Below, piece after piece: positions 16,099 through 25,414 of a DNA stretch of 43,954 bases; the first letter of the stretch is position 1; the number at the start of each line of letters is the position of its first letter. Under the pieces are notes generated by a model. It worked only from the letters and a program-made list of their open reading frames with translations. It ran no database searches and was not told the DNA's origin. A program made the translations under genes and the position numbers. The DNA lies in NCBI GenBank assembly GCA_947508055.1, contig CANNRR010000010.1, forward strand, positions 1 through 43,954. Reading direction: 5' to 3'. The DNA comes from Burkholderiales bacterium. GTDB lineage: Bacteria > Pseudomonadota > Gammaproteobacteria > Burkholderiales > Burkholderiaceae_C.

Positions 16099-17574
16099 CT
16101 AACCCAGACCGCGAACGATTTCCATGGCCTGCTCCACCCGGTCTACCGCGTGAATGGTCAGGCCTTCAAACTCTTTGGCATGGGACTTCTTGGGCGCATT
16201 GGCCTTGGGCACTACCGCCACGCTAAATCCGAGCTTGGCAGCCTCTTTCAATCGTTCTTGTCCGCGTGGAGCTGGTCGCACTTCGCCAGCCAGACCCACT
16301 TCGCCAAAAGCAAAGAAACCCTTGGGCAGGGGCTTGCCGCGCAGGCTCGAAGTGATGGCCAGCAGCACTGCCAGATCGGCCGCTGGCTCGCTGATGCGCA
16401 CACCACCCACGGCATTCACAAACACGTCCTGATCCATGCAGGCCACACCCGCATGACGATGCAACACGGCCAAGAGCATGGCCAGGCGGTCGCGGTCCAG
16501 TCCGACGCTCAGGCGCCGGGGGCTGGGGCCGCCACTGTCAACCAGCGCCTGGATTTCGACCAACAAGGGCCGCGTGCCTTCGAGCGTGACCATGACGCAA
16601 CTGCCGGGCACCGGCTCGGCGTGCTGGCTCAGAAAAATGGCGCTCGGATTGCTCACTCCCTTGAGGCCTTTTTCGGTCATCGCAAACACACCAATCTCGT
16701 TCACCGCGCCAAAGCGGTTCTTGATGGCCCGCACCAGACGGAAGCTGCTATGCGTTTCGCCCTCAAAGTACAGCACCGTGTCGACCATGTGTTCCAGCAC
16801 GCGGGGCCCGGCCAGCGCGCCTTCTTTGGTGACATGGCCGACCAGCACAATGGCCGTGCCGCTGGACTTGGCGCAACGCGTCAGGTGGGCGGCGCACTCA
16901 CGCACTTGTGCCACCGATCCGGGTGCCGAGGTGAGTTGATCAGAATACACGGTCTGAATCGAATCGATCACCGCCACGTCGGGCTGCAACGCGTCAATGG
17001 TGGCAAGAATTTTGTCGAGCTGAATCTCGGCCAATACCTTGACCTGCGAGGCATGCAGCCCCAATCGGCGCGAACGCAGCGCCACCTGGGCACCACTCTC
17101 TTCACCGGTGACATACAAAGTACCCCCACGCTTTCCCGCCATGCGTGGGTCGCTGCCCCCCGAGGGGGCCTTCGCGCCTTGGGGCGGCCCGGCAGCGCTC
17201 AAGCGCGCATCGAAACCGCGTTGTAGCGAATCCAGCGCCTGCAACAAGAGCGTGGATTTTCCAATGCCGGGGTCACCGCCAATGAGAACCACCGCACCTT
17301 CCACGATGCCGCCCCCCAAAACGCGGTCGAGCTCATCCTGCCCGGTGGGCGTGCGTTGAACGTCGGTTGCATCGATGTCGGCCAACACCATCACTTCCGC
17401 GGTTTTGGCCAGCGACTGGAATTGAGAGGTGTAGCGGTTCTTGCCCGAAGCGGCCGATTCGGCCACTGACTCGATCAGCGTGTTCCAGGCCGAACAGCTG
17501 GGGCATTTCCCCAGCCACTTGGGGCTGGTGCCACCGCACTCGGTGCAGGTGTAGATGGTTTTTTCTTTGGCCAT
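16099..17574 (-). CDS. radA: DNA repair ATPase RadA with a repeat-encoded insertion
   Basis: A 491-residue RecA-like DNA repair protein that extends strand-exchange intermediates (a branch-migrating helicase in Streptococcus and E. coli). The N-terminal four-cysteine zinc finger has C10, C13, C24 and C27; the Walker A motif GDPGIGKST is at 100-108; the RadA signature KNRFGAVNEIGVF and a C-terminal Lon-like domain (RRLSVGLDRDRLAMLLAVLH, FAFGEVGLAGEVRP) are present. Family members are about 455-460 residues; here about 33 extra residues lie at 119-151, between the helix after Walker A and the beta strand TLYVTGEES. The core of this insert, GPPQGAKAPSGGSDPR, is the translation of the interspersed repeat also seen at 3022-3144. 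The insert keeps the frame and lies where E. coli RadA has a short loop, so function may be retained. The small membrane protein gene follows after two bases. Confidence 0.95.
   Translation of the reverse strand: MAKEKTIYTCTECGGTSPKWLGKCPSCSAWNTLIESVAESAASGKNRYTSQFQSLAKTAEVMVLADIDATDVQRTPTGQDELDRVLGGGIVEGAVVLIGGDPGIGKSTLLLQALDSLQRGFDARLSAAGPPQGAKAPSGGSDPRMAGKRGGTLYVTGEESGAQVALRSRRLGLHASQVKVLAEIQLDKILATIDALQPDVAVIDSIQTVYSDQLTSAPGSVAQVRECAAHLTRCAKSSGTAIVLVGHVTKEGALAGPRVLEHMVDTVLYFEGETHSSFRLVRAIKNRFGAVNEIGVFAMTEKGLKGVSNPSAIFLSQHAEPVPGSCVMVTLEGTRPLLVEIQALVDSGGPSPRRLSVGLDRDRLAMLLAVLHRHAGVACMDQDVFVNAVGGVRISEPAADLAVLLAITSSLRGKPLPKGFFAFGEVGLAGEVRPAPRGQERLKEAAKLGFSVAVVPKANAPKKSHAKEFEGLTIHAVDRVEQAMEIVRGLG
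17123..17192 (-). repeat. Copy of the GC-rich interspersed repeat inside radA
   Basis: Read on the minus strand, CCGGGCCGCCCCAAGGCG (17192-17175) matches 3074-3091 at 18 of 18 bases, GGGGGGCAGCGACCC (17161-17147) matches 3107-3121 at 15 of 15, and GCGTGGGGG (17131-17123) matches the end of the unit. The order and spacing of blocks are like those of the intergenic copy. Here the element is translated in frame as a loop in RadA. Confidence 0.85.
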
Positions 17575-17596
17575 GTGTCCATCATACTGTACAAAA

Positions 17597-18808
17597 TTAC
17601 AGGTTTCGGATTTTCTCCCTGGCCTTGCGCACCCGGTCGATATTGACCGTCACGCGCACATTCTCCGCAGTGACTGCCGCGGCAATAGTACAAGCCGGCG
17701 TGGTGGTTTCCTTGCACAGGTACTTGCCCAACGCCACGCCGTCCTTGTCCAGAATACTGATGACCCAGGGCGTGTTGGCCCGCTCACCGCGCTGCACCGA
17801 CAACGCCGTCTCGCCATTGGCCAGCATCACATAGGTGCCGGGCGGGTAAAAACCTGCTGCCTGTGCCATGGCCGAACCCACGCCCAACCCTATCCCCTCG
17901 GCCCCCATGACCATGGACTTGACTGCCTTCACCGGCGACAGCGAAGCGCGCGTCTTGCGGCCCGCCAGCTTGGCGATGAACCCGTCGGCCATGGCCAGCA
18001 CACGGCGCGCCAGCACGGTACTCTCCAGGCCCTGCTCGGTGGTCGGATCGTGGTGCCAGCGCACCATGTCAAGCACCTCGGGGGCATCAAACCCAAAGCC
18101 CTGAAGAATCTCGACGCTTCGCAGGGGATGCTCCTGAATCAGCGTGCGCTGCCATGGGGTCGGTGCCGACTGTTGGCGCGCAAGGCTGTCCTGGTCACGT
18201 GCCATGCCAATGTTCATCAGCAGCGCCGCGCTGACCAATGCTTCCCGCTGGAGTTGCTCCATAGCCAGCTTGCGTGCCGTCAAATCGCACACCACCGCAC
18301 ACAGCAGCGCGTGCGTTGCGCAGTAGCCTTGTGCCGTGTCTGCCAACGCCTGGAATAGGTTGAGAAGGCTGTCATCCACGTCCTCCCTCAGCAGGGCCAT
18401 TGCCTTTTTCTCAACGCCGAACAGCCGTTCCAACGGATTGATCGCCAGACCGCCCTGGTACAAAATGCCCCGCAACACCTCTTGCAGGTCGAGCCAACCG
18501 CCATTGAGTTGCCTGCCGACAACATAGTCGCTCTCCCGAATTTCACTGGGCATGGGTGCCCGGCTTACCTCTTGCACATCCACGCCCTGACTGAGCAGCG
18601 CGTGAACCATCCGTTCATAGCTGCGCTGCCAGGCCAACGCATCGGCCGGCGTGGACGAGGCGTTGTGGGCGTGCAGTTTATTGCGGTGTTCCTCGGACGC
18701 AACCGGTTGCCCCTTGCGCAGCAGCAGTTGGCCAGAAGCGCTCCACACATCCACCGGCAGCGGCTGCCCCACGGCCAGCATGGCCACGGGAATAGGTACG
18801 TACTTCAT
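17597..18808 (-). CDS. Degenerate HD-GYP-like signalling protein
   Basis: A 403-residue cytoplasmic protein. The start at 18808 overlaps the alr stop (ATGA) and has GGAGG seven bases upstream, though the frame is open further. Residues about 160-340 resemble an HD-GYP domain, the c-di-GMP phosphodiesterase module: H166 in YCATHALLC, then ALLMNIGM where active enzymes have LLHDIGK, the conserved HP at 227-228 and HH at 252-253. The metal-binding HD pair is replaced by M198-N199 and the GYP loop is missing ([12 protein letters not shown]), so it is probably not a hydrolase and may be a c-di-GMP binder or scaffold. The N-terminal part (about 1-50, [17 protein letters not shown]) resembles the DUF3391-like region before many HD-GYP domains, and the C-terminal part a small beta barrel. 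It lies between alr and radA in one transcript. Confidence 0.75.
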   Translation of the reverse strand: MKYVPIPVAMLAVGQPLPVDVWSASGQLLLRKGQPVASEEHRNKLHAHNASSTPADALAWQRSYERMVHALLSQGVDVQEVSRAPMPSEIRESDYVVGRQLNGGWLDLQEVLRGILYQGGLAINPLERLFGVEKKAMALLREDVDDSLLNLFQALADTAQGYCATHALLCAVVCDLTARKLAMEQLQREALVSAALLMNIGMARDQDSLARQQSAPTPWQRTLIQEHPLRSVEILQGFGFDAPEVLDMVRWHHDPTTEQGLESTVLARRVLAMADGFIAKLAGRKTRASLSPVKAVKSMVMGAEGIGLGVGSAMAQAAGFYPPGTYVMLANGETALSVQRGERANTPWVISILDKDGVALGKYLCKETTTPACTIAAAVTAENVRVTVNIDRVRKAREKIRNL

Positions 18809-19929
18809 GCTGCAACCTCCACCGGAACCCGGCTCGCCAAACCACACATCAGCTCGTAACCCACGGTCTGGGCACAGGCAGCCACTTCATCAATCGACAA
18901 AACCGCGCCATTGGCCGCAGTGCCCCACAGGGTAACCAAACTTCCCTGCCCGGCTTGCGGCACCGGCGTCAGGTCCACCGTGATCATGTCCATGCTCACA
19001 CGCCCCACCGTACAGGTGCGAATTCCGTCCACCAGCACGGGAGTGCCGGTAGGACAAATGCGGGGGTAGCCATCGGCATAGCCACATGCCACTACACCCA
19101 CGCGAATCGTATCTTGCGCTACAAAACTTGAACCATATCCGACGCTATCCCCCGTAGACAGTGCCTGAGTAGCTATTATTTTTGCAGCAAGCGTCATACC
19201 GGGCTGCAAGCCCCAGTCGGCTGCCGTGTGCTCCGGGAAATCAGGCGCGCTGCCATACAGCGCGATGCCCGGGCGAACCCAGTCGGACACCACCTGCCCA
19301 TCTGGCTGCTCCGCCACAAGCGCCGGGTCAACTGAATGGCGCAGGGTCGCGGCGCTGTTGCTAAGACTGCGTTCGCCGGGCAAGTCGTGGGTCGCAGCGG
19401 CAAAGACCGCCATTTGCGCGGACACTCCCTCGGGCCCATCGGCATCGCTGAAATGGGTCATCAGGGAAATTTCATCCACCTGGGGCAAGGCATTGAGTCG
19501 GGTCCACGCCGAGCGATAGCGCTCGGGTGCAAAGCCCAGGCGGTTCATTCCGGAGTTCATTTTCAAAAAAACACGCTGCGGCACATTGGTCTTATGGGCA
19601 GCCAGCATATCGATCTGGGCATCGCAGTGCACGGTGTGCCACAGGTCGAGCCGCGAGCACAGTTCCAGGTCGCGCAGCTCAAACGCTCCTTCGAGCAGCA
19701 GAATGGGGCCGCGCCACCCCAGGTCGCGCACCCGCTGTGCCTCGTTCAGGTCCAGCAGCGCAAAGCCATCGGCACCACGCATGCCTTCGAACGCACGCTC
19801 AATGCCGTGGCCGTAGGCATTGGCCTTGACGACAGCCCACACCCGAGCATCATGTGCCGCGCGGCGGGCTTGCGCCAGGTTGTTGCGCAGCGCCTGCGTA
19901 TGGATGGTGGCATGGATAGGACGGGGCAT
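18805..19929 (-). CDS. alr: Alanine racemase
   Basis: A 374-residue PLP enzyme (fold type III) that interconverts L- and D-alanine for peptidoglycan synthesis. The PLP-binding lysine K35 is in [12 protein letters not shown]. The catalytic tyrosine of the other subunit is in [13 protein letters not shown], and [12 protein letters not shown] matches the C-terminal beta domain. ALYGSAP and [10 protein letters not shown] are also family features. The ATG at 19929 gives the standard N-terminus; a TTG six codons up in the same frame is less likely. The stop overlaps the start of the HD-GYP-like gene (ATGA), and radA follows, so the three should be co-transcribed. It diverges from lplT across about 125 bases. 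Confidence 0.96.
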   Translation of the reverse strand: MPRPIHATIHTQALRNNLAQARRAAHDARVWAVVKANAYGHGIERAFEGMRGADGFALLDLNEAQRVRDLGWRGPILLLEGAFELRDLELCSRLDLWHTVHCDAQIDMLAAHKTNVPQRVFLKMNSGMNRLGFAPERYRSAWTRLNALPQVDEISLMTHFSDADGPEGVSAQMAVFAAATHDLPGERSLSNSAATLRHSVDPALVAEQPDGQVVSDWVRPGIALYGSAPDFPEHTAADWGLQPGMTLAAKIIATQALSTGDSVGYGSSFVAQDTIRVGVVACGYADGYPRICPTGTPVLVDGIRTCTVGRVSMDMITVDLTPVPQAGQGSLVTLWGTAANGAVLSIDEVAACAQTVGYELMCGLASRVPVEVAA

Positions 19930-20055
19930 TACTAATACTCGAAACAAAAGCTTGCCGGGATTTTGACACCGCCGGGCATGCTATAACCGCAACACGTTTG
20001 GAGACACACACAATATCGGACGCAACTACCCAACCGTTGCGCACACCCCTCACGA

Positions 20056-21339
20056 ATGAAACGCGGTTTTTACACCATCATGTCAGCGCAGTTTTTCAGC
20101 TCGCTGGCAGACAACGCACTATTTGTCGGGGCTGTGCAGTTACTTCGTACCAGCGGAGCACAAGAGTGGCAACAGGCCGCCCTGGTTCCCATGTTTGCGC
20201 TTTTCTATGTGATTCTGGCACCCTTTGTCGGAGCTTTTGCGGATGCGTTACCCAAGGGTCGGGTCATGCTGTACAGCAACGGCATCAAGATCGTGGGTTG
20301 TCTGATGATGCTATTTGGCACCCACCCTTTGATGTCGTACGCCATTGTCGGGCTGGGGGCGGCAGCCTACTCGCCAGCCAAATACGGCATCCTAACCGAA
20401 TTGCTGCCGGCCTCTCAGTTGGTCAAGGCCAACGGCTGGATCGAGGGCCTGACCATCTCGTCCATCATCCTGGGTGTCTTGCTGGGTGGACAACTGGTAG
20501 GGCGCACAGCGTCAACCTATTTACTGTCGTTTGACTGCCCGTTGGTTGACACCGGCATTGACACCCCCCCCGAAGCTGCTATCAGCGTGTTGATCTTTGT
20601 CTACATGCTGGCCGCTTGGTTCAACACCCGCATTCCCCTGACCGACGTGCCCATGCGTCCCTTGCCCAAGCGCCTGATCACCCTGCTGCCAGACTTCTGG
20701 ATTTGCAACCTGCGCCTGTGGCGTGACCGCCTGGGGCAAATATCACTAAGCACCACCACGCTGTTTTGGGGAGTCAGCGGCAACCTGCGCTACATCGTGC
20801 TGGCGTGGGCTGCTGCTGCCCTGGGCTATAGCGTCACGCAGGCGTCGGCCCTGGTGGGCGTGGTGGCCATTGGCACTGCCGTGGGTGCGGTGGCCGCCTC
20901 CATGCGGATGCGTCTGGACCAGGCCACCCTTGTACTGCCACTGGGCATTGGCATGGGCGTGCTGGTGATTTTGCTCAACTTCATCACCAACGTCTGGGTC
21001 GCCGCCCCGTTTCTTGTCTTGCTCGGTGGGTTGGGTGGCTTTTTGGTTGTCCCCATGAATGCCCTGCTACAGCACCGGGGCCATAACCTGATGGGCGCCG
21101 GCCGCTCGATTGCGGTCCAGAACTTCAATGAGCAGGCCTGCATTCTGGGCCTGGGCGCTTTCTACAGCCTGTCCACCGGCATGGGACTATCGGCCTTTGG
21201 CGCCATCACCGTTTTTGGGGTGGTGGTGGCCGGCTTTATGTGGGTCATCAAGCGCTGGCACCAACGCAATTGTCGCGACCACGCTGCCGACGTTGCAAAC
21301 CTGCTAGAAGTAGCCCGACACGACAACCTGCATGGCTAG
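20056..21339 (+). CDS. lplT: Lysophospholipid transporter LplT
   Basis: A 427-residue MFS permease that flips lysophosphatidylethanolamine across the inner membrane for re-acylation. The N-terminus MKRGFYTIMSAQFFSSLADN, then LFYVILAPFVGAFADALPKG and AYSPAKYGILTELLP, are diagnostic of LplT. About twelve hydrophobic segments are visible. In enterobacteria lplT is coupled to the acyltransferase gene aas; here the following gene is a DMT permease whose ATG overlaps the lplT end by eight bases, so the acyltransferase must be encoded elsewhere. The divergent position opposite alr is one I recall from other Burkholderiales. Complete, with normal length. Confidence 0.93.
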   Translation: MKRGFYTIMSAQFFSSLADNALFVGAVQLLRTSGAQEWQQAALVPMFALFYVILAPFVGAFADALPKGRVMLYSNGIKIVGCLMMLFGTHPLMSYAIVGLGAAAYSPAKYGILTELLPASQLVKANGWIEGLTISSIILGVLLGGQLVGRTASTYLLSFDCPLVDTGIDTPPEAAISVLIFVYMLAAWFNTRIPLTDVPMRPLPKRLITLLPDFWICNLRLWRDRLGQISLSTTTLFWGVSGNLRYIVLAWAAAALGYSVTQASALVGVVAIGTAVGAVAASMRMRLDQATLVLPLGIGMGVLVILLNFITNVWVAAPFLVLLGGLGGFLVVPMNALLQHRGHNLMGAGRSIAVQNFNEQACILGLGAFYSLSTGMGLSAFGAITVFGVVVAGFMWVIKRWHQRNCRDHAADVANLLEVARHDNLHG

Positions 21340-22243
21340 CCTGGGGCGCCCTGGCGGTGCCAGAGTACTGGCAGCGCTGGCCTTGCTGCTCAACGCCATC
21401 ACCTGGGGCGTCTCCTGGTGGCCGTTTCGTCAATTGCAAAACCTGGGCGTCCACCCACTGTGGGGCACAGCGATCATCTACATGGTCGCACTCGTCTTAC
21501 TGCTGACTGTGCGTCCGCAAGCATGGCGCGGATTTGCACACTACCCCGGGCTATGGGTCCTGCTGATTGCTTCGGGGTTGACCAATATCGGCTTCAACTG
21601 GGCCGTCACCGTGGGCGATGTGGTACGCGTGGTGCTGCTGTTCTATCTGATGCCCGCATGGGTCGTGATGCTGGCATGGCCTCTATTGGGTGAAAGACCA
21701 ACTGCCCCATCCCTGCTGCGCCTGGCACTGGCGCTACTCGGAGTGGTGGTGGTACTCAAGACGCCGGACTCTCCCTGGCCCTGGCCGCAAACCATGGCCG
21801 ATGGCTTGGCCCTGATGGGTGGCCTGTGCTTCGCGCTGACCAATGTAATGCTGCGACGACTCCACCAGGCGCCACCAGCCTCTGGCATGCTGGCCATGTT
21901 TGGAGGTGGTGCGGTGATGGCCGCTGTAGTCGCCCAGTTGGGTGTGCAGCAGGGTCTGGTGGACGCACTTCCCCCCATGGCAGGCCAATGGTTGGGCTGG
22001 GTGGGCGCTCTGAGCCTATTTTTTTTGGTGGGTAACGTCGGACTGCAATACGGTGCCGCGCGGTTGAGCGCCAGCGCCACTTCCATCATCATGCTGTCAG
22101 AAGTGGTCTTTGCCAGCAGCTCGGCGGTGCTTCTGGGTGCCGGCGAACTCAGTCTGCGCATCGTGCTGGGCGGGAGCCTGATCCTGCTGGCTTCACTGCT
22201 TGCCACGGTCTCGTTGGGTCAGTTCCCGCAGGCAAGCACGTGA
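21332..22243 (+). CDS. EamA/DMT-family permease
   Basis: A 303-residue inner-membrane protein with about ten hydrophobic helices in two repeats, as in EamA (drug/metabolite transporter superfamily). Landmarks are ALLLNAITWGVSWWPFRQLQ in the first helix, ASGLTNIGFNWAVTVGDVVRV in the first repeat, and SATSIIMLSEVVFASSSAVLLGAGEL in the second, where the start of helix 9 is conserved. The ATG lies inside the lplT end (eight-base overlap), which indicates translational coupling. The substrate cannot be read from the sequence; relatives export amino acids or small metabolites. An eight-T run at about 22019-22026 within the coding region is a possible slippage site, but the frame is intact here. Confidence 0.85.
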   Translation: MASLGRPGGARVLAALALLLNAITWGVSWWPFRQLQNLGVHPLWGTAIIYMVALVLLLTVRPQAWRGFAHYPGLWVLLIASGLTNIGFNWAVTVGDVVRVVLLFYLMPAWVVMLAWPLLGERPTAPSLLRLALALLGVVVVLKTPDSPWPWPQTMADGLALMGGLCFALTNVMLRRLHQAPPASGMLAMFGGGAVMAAVVAQLGVQQGLVDALPPMAGQWLGWVGALSLFFLVGNVGLQYGAARLSASATSIIMLSEVVFASSSAVLLGAGELSLRIVLGGSLILLASLLATVSLGQFPQAST

Positions 22244-22294
22244 TTTGATCTGGTGCTATCGTGTGCCACCTTATCCCCGCCTTTACATAGCCCC

Positions 22295-22783
22295 ATGACC
22301 ACTGCCTACGACTTCGAAGCCCTTTCCATTTCGGGCAAGCCCGTTGCCCTCAAACAGTACAAAGGCAAGCCCCTGCTGATTGTCAACACCGCCAGCGCCT
22401 GCGGCTTCACGCCGCAGTTTGCAGGTCTCGAAGAGTTGCACACCACCTACGGAAAAATGGGGCTGGTGGTGCTGGGGTTTCCATGTAACCAGTTTGGTGC
22501 ACAAGACAAGGGCGAGAACGGCGAGATAGCCGAGTTTTGCCAGATCAACTATGGCGTGACATTTCCGATGATGGCCAAGATCGACGTCAACGGCAGCGAC
22601 GCCCATCCGCTATACCAGTGGCTGGCTAGCGAAGCGCCCGGCTTGCTGGGCTCCAAATCGATCAAATGGAACTTCACCAAATTTCTGGTGAACCGCGACG
22701 GTCAGGTAACGAAGCGCTATGCCCCCACGGACACACCGCAGAGCATGGCTGACGACATTGAAGCCCTGCTGGCAGACACCTGA
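22295..22783 (+). CDS. Glutathione peroxidase family (BtuE-like) thiol peroxidase
   Basis: A 162-residue cytoplasmic peroxidase that reduces hydrogen or lipid peroxides with glutathione or thioredoxin. The peroxidatic residue is a cysteine, C36, in NTASACGFTPQF, not selenocysteine. The partner glutamine is in FPCNQFGAQDKGENGEI and the catalytic tryptophan/asparagine in IKWNFTKFLVNRDG. The start at 22295 was chosen because the family begins near MTTAYDFEAL; the frame is open upstream to 22253 but that part is unlike the family. It stands alone, about 50 bases after the DMT permease gene on the same strand. Length and motifs are normal. Confidence 0.95.
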   Translation: MTTAYDFEALSISGKPVALKQYKGKPLLIVNTASACGFTPQFAGLEELHTTYGKMGLVVLGFPCNQFGAQDKGENGEIAEFCQINYGVTFPMMAKIDVNGSDAHPLYQWLASEAPGLLGSKSIKWNFTKFLVNRDGQVTKRYAPTDTPQSMADDIEALLADT

Positions 22784-22857
22784 GCGAATCCGTCAGGCGC
22801 GCAAGACTGCTGATATTGGAGTAACAGCAGACTCCAAGTCCATGGGATACTGCGCTC

Positions 22858-25413
22858 GTGAACGACGACCCGCTACCACTCCCCGAGGGCGAAAACCCCT
22901 GGAAGCTGGCCCTGGAAGGGTCCGGAGTGGGGGTGTGGGACTGGAACCTGGCTACCGGCGGGCAGACCCACTCTGCGCACTGGGAAGAGATGCTCGGGTT
23001 TCGGGCCGGGGACCTCACAAACGGGTACCAGGATTTCGTCGCGCTGGTGCATCCCGACGACCTTGATCTGGTTCAGACCGCGTCCGGCGACTATGCTAAA
23101 GGCTGCGCGCCAAAGTACGCCGTCGACTTCCGGATGCGCTGCAAAGACGGCTCCTGGAAGTGGATTTCGACCTGCGGCACAGTCGTTCAGCGAGACGAGC
23201 AGGGCAGGGCTCTGCGCATGATTGGAACCCATACCGACATTTCCGAGCGCAAGCGCAGCGAAGAAGCGCTTCAAGCGGTCAACGCCGAACTGCTTGAAAA
23301 CACCCAACTATTGCAAACCACGTTGACCAGCATCAGCCAGGGCATTTTGCTGATCGGCGCCAATGGCCGGGTGCATATGTTCAACCCCAGAGTATGCGAG
23401 TTGCTGAGTTTGTCAGAGAATTTTCTGGCAAGTCGGCCGACCATGCAGGAGCTGGCCCGCTACCAGTTTGAGCGTGGCGATTTCGGCCCCGAAGCTGAGC
23501 GGGTCGACATTAGCGGGCGCTCGCACATCATGGGCGTTGCCAAAGGGGCCTCAGACACGGTGCCTAACGAGTATGTGCGCGTAACTCCGCAGGGGCGCAC
23601 CCTGGAGGTAAGAAGCCAGCCACTACCGTCTGGCGGCATGGTGCGGACCTTCGCCGATGTGACCGTTCATGTGCAGGCCGCAGCGGCCGCCCGGGAGAGC
23701 GAAGACCGCTGGAAGCTGGCAATGGAAAGTACCGGCGACGGCGTGTGGGACTGGTATGTGCAAACGGGTGAAGAATTCTTCTCGCCGCGTTTGCTGCAAA
23801 TGTGTGGTTTCGAAGATACCGACCTGCGCAACCTGTCCCAGGAGTTGGATAACCGCACCCATCCGGACGATATCGAGCAGATGGAACGTGACCGACGGGA
23901 CCACTTTGAAGGTCGCTCGGCGTCTTACCAGAACGAGCACCGGGTGCGCCGAAAAGACGGCAGCTGGAAGTGGGTGTTGAGCCGGGGCATGGTGATCAGC
24001 CGCGATGCGCAAGGCCAACCGCTGCGCATGATTGGCACTTTCACCGATGTGACCAAGCGCAAGGAGTCCGAAGCACTGATCCGCCAACAGGCACTTTACG
24101 ACACACTGACCGGCTTGCCCAACCGGCGTATGCTGCGCGACCGGCTGGAACAGGAAATCCGCAAATGCAAGCGCGACGACCGGCAACTCGCGCTCCTGTT
24201 TATTGACCTGGACCACTTCAAGGAAGTCAACGACACCCTGGGTCACGACAGCGGCGACCTGCTGTTGGTCGAAGCCGGGCGGCGCTTGCAAACCTGTGTG
24301 CGCCAGTCGGACACCGTCGCTCGCATGGGCGGCGACGAATTCACCGTGATACTGGCCGAACTGCCCAACAGCGATCACCTTGAAGGCACATTGCAAAAAA
24401 TCCTGCTTTCACTGGCCGAGGTCTTTCAGCTCGGTAACGAGCAGGTCTTTGTGTCGGCCAGCATTGGCATCACAATTTACCCGCTCGATGCTACCCATAT
24501 CGAAGACCTGTTCAAGCATGCTGACCAGGCGCTGTATGTGGCAAAGGGTACCGGGCGCAACCGCTTCAGCTTTTTTACCCCTGCGCTACAAGAGGCCGCC
24601 CAGACACGCGTGCGACTGGCGGGCGACCTGCGTACCGCCCTGGCGGAGCAACAATTTGAGGTCGTGTACCAGCCTATTATTGAATTACCCACTGGCGCCA
24701 TTCACAAGGCCGAGGCGCTGATTCGGTGGCATCACCCCACGCGCGGTCTGGTCAGCCCGGCCGCCTTTATTCCGATTGCCGAGTCCAGTGGCCTGATTGT
24801 CGATATCGGTGAGTGGGTGTTTCACCAGGCCGCCGCTCAGGTGCAGGCCTGGCGTGCGGCACTGGCACCCAGTTTCCAGATCAGCGTGAACAAGTCACCA
24901 GTGCAGTTCATGCATGATGAATCGAGCCGAGTGCCCTGGGCGCAATACCTGCAGGAACACGGTTTGCCCGGCGAATGCATCGTGGTTGAAATTACCGAGG
25001 GGCTTTTGCTTGACACCAGCAGTAGCGTGGCAGACACCTTGCTTGATCTGCGCGATGCGGGCATCCGGGTCGCGCTGGATGACTTTGGAACCGGCTATTC
25101 GTCCCTGTCGTACCTGCAGAAGTTTGAAATCGACTTTCTCAAAATTGACCAGTCGTTTGTGCGCCATCTGATAGCCGACTCGACTGATCTGGCGTTATGC
25201 AAGGCCATTATTGTGATGGCCCACGCCTTGGGCATCAAGGTCATTGCCGAGGGGGTCGAGACCGAGTTGCAGCGGGACTTGCTGGCCGCTGCCGGTTGCG
25301 ATTACGCACAGGGCTATTGGTATGCCCGGCCCATGTCGGCACCTGACTTTGAGGCTTTTATGGCAACCTACGAAGCCCTCCCGCCAGCACGTGCGCCTGA
25401 GTCAGGCGACTGA
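22858..25413 (+). CDS. Triple-PAS GGDEF-EAL c-di-GMP signalling protein
   Basis: An 851-residue cytosolic protein with no membrane helix. It has a PAS domain with cap at about 14-137 (KLALEGSGVGVWDWNLATG to THTDISERKRSEE), a PAS-7-type domain at about 150-270 (TTLTSISQGILLIGANGRVH), a third PAS at about 280-405 (KLAMESTGDGVWDWYVQTG), a GGDEF domain with intact GGDEF at 491-495 and the inhibitory RxxD site (RQSD) five residues before it, and an EAL domain with EAL at 619-621, DDFGTGYSSLSYL, KIDQSFV and AEGVET. Both catalytic halves look able to act, to make and to break down c-di-GMP. PAS1 and PAS3 are near duplicates. The start is a GTG with no clear ribosome site. Its stop lies one base from the convergent glcF stop. 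Confidence 0.93.
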   Translation: MNDDPLPLPEGENPWKLALEGSGVGVWDWNLATGGQTHSAHWEEMLGFRAGDLTNGYQDFVALVHPDDLDLVQTASGDYAKGCAPKYAVDFRMRCKDGSWKWISTCGTVVQRDEQGRALRMIGTHTDISERKRSEEALQAVNAELLENTQLLQTTLTSISQGILLIGANGRVHMFNPRVCELLSLSENFLASRPTMQELARYQFERGDFGPEAERVDISGRSHIMGVAKGASDTVPNEYVRVTPQGRTLEVRSQPLPSGGMVRTFADVTVHVQAAAAARESEDRWKLAMESTGDGVWDWYVQTGEEFFSPRLLQMCGFEDTDLRNLSQELDNRTHPDDIEQMERDRRDHFEGRSASYQNEHRVRRKDGSWKWVLSRGMVISRDAQGQPLRMIGTFTDVTKRKESEALIRQQALYDTLTGLPNRRMLRDRLEQEIRKCKRDDRQLALLFIDLDHFKEVNDTLGHDSGDLLLVEAGRRLQTCVRQSDTVARMGGDEFTVILAELPNSDHLEGTLQKILLSLAEVFQLGNEQVFVSASIGITIYPLDATHIEDLFKHADQALYVAKGTGRNRFSFFTPALQEAAQTRVRLAGDLRTALAEQQFEVVYQPIIELPTGAIHKAEALIRWHHPTRGLVSPAAFIPIAESSGLIVDIGEWVFHQAAAQVQAWRAALAPSFQISVNKSPVQFMHDESSRVPWAQYLQEHGLPGECIVVEITEGLLLDTSSSVADTLLDLRDAGIRVALDDFGTGYSSLSYLQKFEIDFLKIDQSFVRHLIADSTDLALCKAIIVMAHALGIKVIAEGVETELQRDLLAAAGCDYAQGYWYARPMSAPDFEAFMATYEALPPARAPESGD

Positions 25414-25414
25414 A

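Noticed and set aside
16075..17226. A 383-codon plus-strand frame opposite radA
   Set aside because: It lies antisense to a firmly identified gene and reads as its high-GC shadow (His/Gln-rich, no motifs).
22018..22027. An eight-T run in the DMT permease gene as a frameshift site
   Set aside because: The frame is intact and continues with normal transmembrane sequence; nothing shows slippage.
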